Shown here: in pieces, positions 7,204-12,001 of the stretch
How positions within the stretch are numbered: the stretch's first letter is position 1
How the letters are laid out: every line of letters begins with the position of its first letter
Assembly: GCF_000688655.1 (NCBI RefSeq)
Contig: NZ_JIBO01000007.1
Coordinates: 1-12,001, forward strand
Reading direction: 5' to 3'
From: Lonsdalea quercina subsp. quercina
Lineage (GTDB): Bacteria; Pseudomonadota; Gammaproteobacteria; Enterobacterales; Enterobacteriaceae
DNA length: 12,001 nucleotides
The notes under the pieces: generated by a model
The model's input: only the letters and a program-made list of their open reading frames with translations
Databases searched by the model: none
What the model was told of the DNA's origin: nothing
Made by a program: the position numbers and the translations under genes

Positions 7204-8865
7204 ATGTGTTCTATTTTTGGTGTGCTTGATCTGAAAACCGACCCGGTCGAACTGCGTAAAAGAGCGCTGGAGCTGTCCCGCCTGATGCGCCACCGCGGCC
7301 CGGATTGGTCCGGCATCTATGCCAGCGATAAAGCGATTCTGGCGCATGAGCGTCTTTCAATCGTTGATGTCAACACCGGCGCTCAGCCGCTGTACAACAA
7401 GTCACGCACCCACGTTCTGGCCGTCAACGGCGAAATTTACAACCATCAGGAACTGCGTGAGAAATACGCCGACCGTTACGAATTCCAGACCGGTTCCGAC
7501 TGTGAAGTCATTCTGGCTCTCTATCAGGAAAAAGGACCGGAGTTCCTTGACGAGCTGTACGGCATGTTCGCCTTCGCGCTATACGACAGCGAAAAAGATG
7601 TTTACCTGATTGGTCGCGACCATCTGGGCATTATCCCGCTGTATATGGGTTACGACGAACATGGAAACTTCTATGTCGCGTCCGAAATGAAGTCGCTGGT
7701 GCCTGTATGCCGCACGATTAAAGAATTTCCGGCTGGCAGCTACCTGTGGAGCCAGGAAGGAGAAGTTCGCGAATACTACCGTCGCGATTGGTTTGACTAC
7801 GAAAACGTTAAAGACAACGTGACGGATAAAGAACAACTGCGCGACGCGCTGGAAGAGTCTGTTAAAAGTCATTTAATGTCTGATGTTCCTTACGGCGTAC
7901 TGCTGTCCGGCGGACTGGACTCCTCTATTATTTCCGCCATCACCAAAAAATACGCGGCTCGCCGTGTGGAAGATGATGCGCGCAGCGAAGCCTGGTGGCC
8001 GCAGTTGCACTCTTTCGCCGTCGGTCTTAAAGGCGCGCCGGATTTGAAGGCGGCCAAGCAGGTGGCTGACCATCTGGGCACCGTGCACCACGAGATTAAC
8101 TTTACGGTGCAGGAAGGCCTGGACGCCATCCGCGATGTGATTTACCACATCGAAACTTACGACGTAACGACCATTCGCGCGTCCACGCCGATGTATCTGA
8201 TGTCCCGTAAAATCAAAGCAATGGGAATCAAAATGGTGTTGTCCGGTGAAGGCGCCGACGAAGTGTTTGGCGGCTACCTTTACTTCCATAAAGCGCCTAA
8301 CGCCAAAGAGTTCCACGAAGAAACCGTGCGCAAACTGCTGGCGCTGCATCAGTACGACTGCGCTCGCGCCAACAAAGCGATGTCCGCATGGGGGGTTGAA
8401 GCCCGCGTTCCTTTCCTGGATAAGGCGTTCCTCGACGTGGCGATGCGCGTTAACCCGAAAGACAAGATGTGCGGCAACGGCAAAATGGAAAAACACATTC
8501 TGCGCGAGTGCTTCGAGTCTTATCTGCCGCACGACGTGGCATGGCGCCAGAAAGAGCAGTTCTCCGACGGGGTCGGTTACAGCTGGATTGATTCGCTAAA
8601 AGAGATCGCTGCGGAACAAATTTCCGACCAGCAGATGGAAACCGCGCACTTCCGTTTCCCGTACAACACGCCGACGTCTAAAGAAGGCTACCTGTACCGT
8701 GAAATCTTTGAAGAGCTGTTCCCGGTTCCCAGCGCTGCGGAATGCGTTCCCGGGGGACCGTCCGTCGCCTGCTCTTCCGCCAAGGCGATTGAGTGGGACG
8801 AATCCTTCAAAAAGATGGACGACCCGTCTGGTCGCGCCGTAGGCGTGCACCAGTCAGCCTACTAA
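7204..8865 (+). CDS. asnB: asparagine synthetase B, glutamine-hydrolysing
   Basis: Cytoplasmic enzyme that makes asparagine from aspartate and ATP, taking the amide nitrogen from glutamine. The 553-residue product matches E. coli AsnB (554) almost throughout. Cys2, which becomes the N-terminal nucleophile after Met removal, opens the class II glutaminase domain (about residues 2-205), which also shows Arg50, NGE at 75-77 and Asp99. The synthetase domain has the pyrophosphate loop LLSGGLDSS at 233-241. I chose the ATG at 7204 because the cysteine must directly follow it and AAGGAG lies nine bases upstream. The open frame to 7156 would bury this cysteine. The gene has its own terminator and stands alone between the nag and tRNA operons. 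Confidence 0.98.
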   Translation: MCSIFGVLDLKTDPVELRKRALELSRLMRHRGPDWSGIYASDKAILAHERLSIVDVNTGAQPLYNKSRTHVLAVNGEIYNHQELREKYADRYEFQTGSDCEVILALYQEKGPEFLDELYGMFAFALYDSEKDVYLIGRDHLGIIPLYMGYDEHGNFYVASEMKSLVPVCRTIKEFPAGSYLWSQEGEVREYYRRDWFDYENVKDNVTDKEQLRDALEESVKSHLMSDVPYGVLLSGGLDSSIISAITKKYAARRVEDDARSEAWWPQLHSFAVGLKGAPDLKAAKQVADHLGTVHHEINFTVQEGLDAIRDVIYHIETYDVTTIRASTPMYLMSRKIKAMGIKMVLSGEGADEVFGGYLYFHKAPNAKEFHEETVRKLLALHQYDCARANKAMSAWGVEARVPFLDKAFLDVAMRVNPKDKMCGNGKMEKHILRECFESYLPHDVAWRQKEQFSDGVGYSWIDSLKEIAAEQISDQQMETAHFRFPYNTPTSKEGYLYREIFEELFPVPSAAECVPGGPSVACSSAKAIEWDESFKKMDDPSGRAVGVHQSAY

Positions 8866-8890
8866 CCGTCGATTTCACCGTTCTCACACT

Positions 8891-8915
8891 AAACGGGCCT
8901 CCAGAGGCCCGTTTT
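8891..8915 (+). terminator. asnB intrinsic terminator
   Basis: A perfect 10-bp stem, AAACGGGCCT (8891-8900) with AGGCCCGTTT (8905-8914), has a CCAG loop and a short T run. It lies 25 bp after the asnB stop. Confidence 0.9.
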
Positions 8916-9021
8916 CCTTATCGATGATGGCAAAAAAAACGGCCTTTTGACGCTTTTCTGTTCATACTGTTCATAAGCCAGACAAACGGCCGCCGACAGG
9001 CCATTTTCGGGAAAAAATGTG

Positions 9022-9059
9022 TTGACGGTTCAAAGTCAACTACGCATAATGCGCCCCGC
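9022..9059 (+). promoter_or_regulatory. tRNA operon promoter with GC-rich discriminator
   Basis: TTGACG (9022-9027) and CATAAT (9045-9050) are separated by exactly 17 bp, each one base from consensus. The -10 is followed by GCGCCCCGC (9051-9059), a GC-rich discriminator typical of stringently controlled stable-RNA promoters. Transcription should start near 9057, about 30 bp before the first tRNA. The -35 and spacer also contain an inverted repeat, GTTGAC-N8-GTCAAC (9021-9040). Confidence 0.88.
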
Positions 9060-9088
9060 AACGCCGATGAAGGTGACGCGGAAAAGAT

Positions 9089-9165
9089 GGCTACGTAGCT
9101 CAGCTGGTTAGAGCACAGCACTCATAATGCTGGGGTCACAGGTTCGATTCCCGTCGTAGCCACCA
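9089..9165 (+). tRNA. metT: tRNA-Met (CAU), elongator
   Basis: A 77-nt cloverleaf with acceptor GGCTACG/CGTAGCC, anticodon CAT at 9123-9125 and encoded CCA. The sequence matches E. coli elongator metT/metU except in the anticodon stem (CAGCA/TGCTG) and a few loop bases. It has neither the initiator acceptor stem nor the tRNA-Ile2 body, so it reads AUG internally. It is the first gene of the operon and differs from the second copy at one base in the T loop (position 9148). Confidence 0.97.
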
Positions 9166-9172
9166 TCTTTTT

Positions 9173-9257
9173 GCGGGAGTGGCGAAATTGGTAGACGCAC
9201 CAGATTTAGGTTCTGGCGCCGCAAGGTGTGCGAGTTCAAGTCTCGCCTCCCGCACCA
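9173..9257 (+). tRNA. leuW: tRNA-Leu (UAG)
   Basis: An 85-nt class II tRNA with a long variable arm, acceptor GCGGGAG/CTCCCGC, anticodon TAG at 9207-9209 and encoded CCA. As I recall the E. coli leuW sequence, it is identical. It reads CUN leucine codons and lies 7 bp after the first tRNA-Met in a polycistronic precursor. Confidence 0.97.
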
Positions 9258-9287
9258 TGTAATCTTCTAGGTCAAGCAACGTTTTAT

Positions 9288-9362
9288 TGGGGTATCGCCA
9301 AGCGGTAAGGCACTGGGTTTTGATCCCAGCATTCCCAGGTTCGAATCCTGGTACCCCAGCCA
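9288..9362 (+). tRNA. glnU: tRNA-Gln (UUG)
   Basis: A 75-nt tRNA with acceptor TGGGGTA/TACCCCA, anticodon TTG at 9320-9322, discriminator G and encoded CCA. The weak first pair (U1-A72) and G73 are known identity elements for GlnS. Outside the anticodon arm it is identical to the two CUG copies downstream. It is the only UUG-decoding glutamine tRNA in this cluster, whereas E. coli has two. Confidence 0.97.
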
Positions 9363-9398
9363 ATTTTAGTGAGACACTTCATCGGAAGTGCAACCCGT

Positions 9399-9473
9399 TG
9401 GGGTATCGCCAAGCGGTAAGGCACCGGATTCTGATTCCGGCATTCCCAGGTTCGAATCCTGGTACCCCAGCCA
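9399..9473 (+). tRNA. tRNA-Gln (CUG), first copy
   Basis: A 75-nt tRNA with anticodon CTG at 9431-9433, anticodon stem CCGGA/TCCGG, discriminator G and encoded CCA. It is identical to the copy at 9604-9678. In E. coli the position before metU holds a UUG copy (glnW), so this CUG copy marks a local difference. I leave the symbol blank because glnV and glnX cannot be told apart by sequence. Confidence 0.97.
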
Positions 9474-9520
9474 AACATTCGTCACGAAGAAACTTGTCTT
9501 CTGACAAATAGCAGTACCAA

Positions 9521-9597
9521 GGCTACGTAGCTCAGCTGGTTAGAGCACAGCACTCATAATGCTGGGGTCACAGGTTCGAATCCCGTCGTAGCCACCA
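9521..9597 (+). tRNA. metU: tRNA-Met (CAU), elongator, second copy
   Basis: A 77-nt elongator tRNA-Met with anticodon CAT at 9555-9557 and encoded CCA. It is identical to the first copy except for A instead of T at tRNA position 59 in the T loop (9580). Its place between glutamine tRNAs matches E. coli metU. Confidence 0.97.
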
Positions 9598-9603
9598 TAT
9601 TAT

Positions 9604-9678
9604 TGGGGTATCGCCAAGCGGTAAGGCACCGGATTCTGATTCCGGCATTCCCAGGTTCGAATCCTGGTACCCCAGCCA
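9604..9678 (+). tRNA. tRNA-Gln (CUG), second copy
   Basis: A 75-nt tRNA with anticodon CTG at 9636-9638 and encoded CCA, identical to the copy at 9399-9473. It is the last gene of the operon and lies only 6 bp after the second tRNA-Met. It corresponds to glnV or glnX of E. coli, which are both CUG and follow metU. Confidence 0.97.
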
Positions 9679-9683
9679 CGAAT

Positions 9684-9715
9684 ACAAAAAAGCCTGCTTA
9701 TGCAGGCTTTTTTGT
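9684..9715 (+). terminator. tRNA operon terminator
   Basis: A perfect 14-bp stem (9684-9697 with 9702-9715) has core GCCTGC/GCAGGC and a TTAT loop. The 3' arm contains six Ts, and the 5' arm a matching A run, so it can work in both directions. It begins six bases after the last CCA and would also stop leftward read-through from the emrE-like gene. Confidence 0.93.
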
Positions 9716-9848
9716 TGCTGGCGAGCCATCCTAAATCGCGTGACTCATTCCAGTCTCAATGCGGTAATTCCCCACCAAACATTGTAACCACATGACCGGC
9801 ACACCGACCGGCGTCTCGCCAACGCTTATCCTTTTTCATCTTTCGATA

Positions 9849-10181
9849 TTAATGCGCGACGGATTTGGAAAAGACGTTAATCACGATCACGCCGGCAATA
9901 ATCAGCCCCATGCCCAGCACGGCGGGTAAATCCAGACGCTGACCATAGATCGCCCAGCTAACGGCAGCAATTAATACAATCCCCGCACCGGACCAGATGG
10001 CATAGATGACGCCGGTCGGGAGCGTGCGCATCGTAATGGTCAGGCAGTAGAAGGCCACCGCATAAAACACCAGGGTAACAATGCTGGGCACCAAACGGGT
10101 AAAGCTATCCGATAGCTTAAGCGCCGTAGTGGCAATCACTTCAGCGACGATCGCTAGAACCAGATACAGATATGTCATCAT
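9849..10181 (-). CDS. emrE: EmrE-type small multidrug resistance (SMR) transporter
   Basis: A small four-helix inner-membrane protein that acts as a dimer, exchanging protons for cationic hydrophobic drugs. The 110-residue product has the EmrE length and key residues at EmrE positions: Glu14 in the first helix, Tyr40, Tyr60 and Trp63 in YAIWSG. The GQRLDLPA segment and terminal INVFSKS also align with EmrE. I chose the ATG at 10179-10181 because it puts Glu14 in register. A GTG three codons upstream (10190) or the next ATG (10178) are possible starts. AAGAG lies very close to these ATGs. The gene is downstream of ubiF on the same strand with a 100-bp gap. E. coli has no SMR gene at this place. 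Substrate range cannot be read from sequence; a sister SMR subtype is less likely given the match. Confidence 0.85.
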   Translation of the reverse strand: MMTYLYLVLAIVAEVIATTALKLSDSFTRLVPSIVTLVFYAVAFYCLTITMRTLPTGVIYAIWSGAGIVLIAAVSWAIYGQRLDLPAVLGMGLIIAGVIVINVFSKSVAH

Positions 10182-10228
10182 TCTCTTCACACAGATTTTT
10201 GTTGGATAAACACGATGTTCAGCGCAGT

Positions 10229-10276
10229 ACGGCGCACTGTAACGCGCCGTGGTTAAACGCGGCCTAGACCGGCCGC
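10229..10276 (-). repeat. two tandem hairpins between ubiF and the SMR gene
   Basis: ACGGCGC (10229-10235) pairs with GCGCCGT (10244-10250), and GCGGCC (10259-10264) pairs with GGCCGC (10271-10276). Read leftward, the GCGGCC hairpin lies just past the ubiF stop and is followed only by GTTTAA, which is a poor T tract. They may act as a weak terminator or 3' stabiliser for ubiF mRNA. Confidence 0.45.
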
Positions 10277-10281
10277 CTGAA

Positions 10282-11448
10282 CTAAAGCCCCAGCGCGTAC
10301 TTCAGCGCCTGCTGTTTCAGCTTCCCGGCGCGTTGCGCCGCCATCAGCGCCACATTCCTAGCGAACGTCAGTGGAGCGAGGCGGTTGCTGAAAGCCCCGT
10401 AGAATAAATCCATCCCGCTTTGCATCAGCAGATTGTCTGTCCTGCGTTGTTGCTGATAACGCTGGAGTACCGACACCTCATACCAGCGCTCACCGCGGTC
10501 CCGCGCCTGAGTGACCACCGTCAGCAAAGCTTCGACATCACGGTAGCCGAGATTCACGCCCTGCCCCGCCAGTGGGTTGATAGTGTGCGCCGCATCGCCT
10601 AGTAGTGCCAGTCCCGGCGCCACATAGCGCTGGGCATGGCGACGAATCAATGGAAATGCGCCTGCCGCCACGGCATTGACCCGCCCGGTACGCGCAGGAA
10701 AGGTCTCTGCGATGGCGTCGTCCAACTGAGTCATCGACAGGCTCTGCAATTGGCGGATGCGCTGCGGGCTGTCGTACCACACCAACGACCCCCACTGGTC
10801 GAACAAAGGCAAAAAGGCACGCGGACCATCCGGCGTAAACTGTTGCCAGGTCACATCCTGCTGCGGCCCTTCCGTGCGAACGCTAATTAACATACAGGAC
10901 TGGCGATACTGCCAACCGCTGACGCCAATTCCGGCCCACTGGCGAACCCGCGACTGCGCACCATCCGCGCCCACCACCAACGTCGTTTCGATAACGGCGT
11001 CGTCATCCAGCGTCAATCGCCAGACCGGCGCATCATAGTCCAGCTGTTTAAGGTGCCGCGGGCAGAAAAACGTCACTCCCTGCGTATTTTCCAGCGACTG
11101 CCATAGCGCCAGTTGCAATACCCGGTTTTCGACCATGTAACCCAATTCCGGCAAGCTCAGCTCGCTGGCGTCGAACGCGACCCGGGCGCTGTCCCACTCC
11201 CAGGTTTCCAGCCGTCGATAGGGCGCGCTGCGCATTTTTTCTACGTTCGCCCATGCTCCTAGCTGGCGCAACAGCGCCACGGAAGCATAGCCGATGGCCG
11301 ATAGGCGCAAATCCGGCGGGCTTTCGGCATCAAACGCGGGTGGCGCTTCCTGCTCCACCAGCGCCACCTGAAAACCATTTTGCGCCAATCCTAATGCGGC
11401 GGCGGCGCCCACCATGCCCCCGCCGACAATGACTGCGTCAAAGTGCAT
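10282..11448 (-). CDS. ubiF: 3-demethoxyubiquinol 3-hydroxylase (FAD monooxygenase)
   Basis: A flavoprotein of ubiquinone biosynthesis that adds the C6 ring hydroxyl to 2-octaprenyl-3-methyl-6-methoxy-1,4-benzoquinol, using O2 and a reductant. The 388-residue product aligns with E. coli UbiF (391) end to end, finishing in the same LKQQALKYALGL-type tail. FAD-binding motifs are GGGMVG at 9-14, GADGAQSRVR at 160-169 and GDAAHTINPLAGQG at 284-297. I chose ATG at 11446-11448, which gives MHFDAVIVGGG. The open frame continues to a GTG at 11505, but that adds 19 residues with no ribosome-binding site. UbiH, VisC/UbiI and UbiF are paralogues; the TWEWDSARVAFDA and WQQFTPDGPRAFLPL segments fit UbiF. 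It is divergent from miaB, as in E. coli. Confidence 0.95.
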   Translation of the reverse strand: MHFDAVIVGGGMVGAAAALGLAQNGFQVALVEQEAPPAFDAESPPDLRLSAIGYASVALLRQLGAWANVEKMRSAPYRRLETWEWDSARVAFDASELSLPELGYMVENRVLQLALWQSLENTQGVTFFCPRHLKQLDYDAPVWRLTLDDDAVIETTLVVGADGAQSRVRQWAGIGVSGWQYRQSCMLISVRTEGPQQDVTWQQFTPDGPRAFLPLFDQWGSLVWYDSPQRIRQLQSLSMTQLDDAIAETFPARTGRVNAVAAGAFPLIRRHAQRYVAPGLALLGDAAHTINPLAGQGVNLGYRDVEALLTVVTQARDRGERWYEVSVLQRYQQQRRTDNLLMQSGMDLFYGAFSNRLAPLTFARNVALMAAQRAGKLKQQALKYALGL

Positions 11449-11505
11449 ACGTGCCCCACTGTTATCTAAGAGAGTCCCGTGTATGACAGGAAGAGAATTA
11501 AGCAC

Positions 11506-11535
11506 AGTTTACTGGATTTCAGCCGTTTTTATCAG
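11506..11535 (-). promoter_or_regulatory. candidate ubiF promoter
   Basis: On the minus strand CTGATA (11530-11535) and TAAACT (11506-11511) are each 4 of 6 matches to the -35 and -10 consensus, 18 bp apart, about 58 bp upstream of the chosen ubiF start. The match is weak, but a leftward promoter is needed in this divergent gap. Confidence 0.3.
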
Positions 11536-11557
11536 AAAAGCGAAGATGGGCGCATGC

Positions 11558-11586
11558 TGGTCACAGCGGCGCCAAACGATTACAAT
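11558..11586 (+). promoter_or_regulatory. candidate miaB promoter
   Basis: TGGTCA (11558-11563) and TACAAT (11581-11586) are separated by 17 bp; the -10 is one base from consensus. Transcription would start near 11592, leaving a leader of about 55 nt before miaB. Confidence 0.55.
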
Positions 11587-11646
11587 ACGCGCCCGCATCA
11601 AGGTAAAGCGTGTTCACCCGAACTGAGTAATGGCAAGTCGATGACA

Positions 11647-12001
11647 ATGACAAAAAAACTGCATATAAAAACCTGGGGCTGTCAGATGAACGAATACGAT
11701 TCATCCAAGATAGCCGGCTTACTGGAAAGTACTCACGGTTATGAGCTGACCGAAATCGCAGAAGAGGCGGACATTCTGCTGCTGAACACCTGTTCAATCC
11801 GTGAAAAGGCGCAGGAAAAAGTCTTTCATCAGCTCGGCCGCTGGAAAGCGCTGAAAGACCGCAATCCAAACCTGATCATTGGCGTCGGCGGCTGCGTCGC
11901 TTCCCAGGAAGGCGCGCACATTCGCGAACGCGCCCACTACGTGGACGTCATTTTCGGGCCGCAAACGCTGCACCGCCTGCCGGAAATGATTAATCATGTG
12001 A
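11647..12001 (+). CDS. miaB: tRNA-2-methylthio-N6-dimethylallyladenosine synthase, 5' part
   Basis: A radical-SAM methylthiotransferase that turns i6A37 into ms2i6A37 in tRNAs reading codons that start with U. The window holds the first 118 residues, most of the N-terminal MTTase (UPF0004) domain. Its three iron-sulfur cluster cysteines are all visible: Cys12 in [12 protein letters not shown], Cys49 in [14 protein letters not shown] and Cys83 in [11 protein letters not shown]. The radical-SAM CxxxCxxC motif and TRAM domain lie beyond the edge. The start at 11647 gives [12 protein letters not shown] as in E. coli. An ATG two codons earlier (11641) is equally possible, and neither has a strong Shine-Dalgarno. 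It is divergent from ubiF, the conserved arrangement. Confidence 0.96.
   Translation, partial: MTKKLHIKTWGCQMNEYDSSKIAGLLESTHGYELTEIAEEADILLLNTCSIREKAQEKVFHQLGRWKALKDRNPNLIIGVGGCVASQEGAHIRERAHYVDVIFGPQTLHRLPEMINHV

Noticed and set aside
6979..7347. A leftward 122-codon open frame spanning the asnB leader and 5' end
   Set aside because: It overlaps the asnB start antisense, crosses the nag terminator and has no recognisable domain.
8984..9008. Imperfect hairpin AAACGGCC/GGCCATTT followed by a short T run
   Set aside because: The stem has a mismatch, the T run is only four bases, and a much better asnB terminator lies upstream at 8891-8915.
9136..9478. Short leftward open frames across the tRNA genes reading like GVPGFEPG and GTRIRTWECR
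   Set aside because: These are translations of the tRNA T arm and anticodon arm on the wrong strand, a well-known source of spurious hypothetical proteins.
9288..9678. Regularly spaced near-identical repeats suggesting a CRISPR-like or other repeat array
   Set aside because: The repeats are the tRNA-Gln and tRNA-Met genes themselves, each forming a full cloverleaf with encoded CCA.
9716..9848. The gap between the tRNA terminator and the SMR gene, with a direct repeat GACCGGC
   Set aside because: The two copies are short and tandem, form no hairpin, and I see no gene, promoter or attachment-site duplication there.

Overview
This is an ordinary-looking core chromosomal segment of an Enterobacterales bacterium. 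Gene order and protein sequences follow the Escherichia coli glnS-nagE/nagBAC-asnB-tRNA-ubiF-miaB region closely, with enough divergence to suggest a relative outside Escherichia. A member of the Pectobacteriaceae (Pectobacterium, Dickeya, Brenneria or Lonsdalea type) is my guess, from general resemblance only.

Layout. The left edge (1-32) carries an intrinsic terminator pointing rightward, convergent with glnS. Two genes then run leftward: glnS (glutaminyl-tRNA synthetase) and, upstream of it, nagE (N-acetylglucosamine PTS permease), separated by a nagE terminator. A 305-bp divergent control region holds a near-consensus CRP site and two AT-rich candidate NagC operators. From it nagB, nagA and nagC run rightward as one operon. 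The operon ends in a terminator near 7000 and is followed directly by asnB. The gene nagD (umpH), which lies between nagC and asnB in E. coli, is absent here. After the asnB terminator comes a six-gene tRNA operon (Met, Leu, Gln-UUG, Gln-CUG, Met, Gln-CUG). It has a strong sigma70 promoter with a GC-rich discriminator and a perfect 14-bp terminator stem. An EmrE-type SMR transporter gene and ubiF run leftward, and miaB starts rightward and is cut by the window edge.

How the genes work together. NagE imports and phosphorylates GlcNAc to GlcNAc-6-P. NagA deacetylates it to GlcN-6-P, and NagB deaminates and isomerises that to fructose-6-P plus ammonia. NagC is the repressor that senses GlcNAc-6-P, and CRP adds catabolite control. 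A glutamine theme also runs through the window: GlnS charges the tRNA-Gln species encoded in the tRNA operon, and AsnB uses glutamine as amide donor. UbiF (ubiquinone ring hydroxylation) and MiaB (tRNA methylthiolation) are housekeeping enzymes.

I found no sign of a previously undescribed system, mobile element, phage or CRISPR array. The points most worth checking are the two-domain NagE (IICB, no fused IIA), the missing nagD, the reordered tRNA-Gln copies and a compact hairpin just upstream of the asnB ribosome-binding site.
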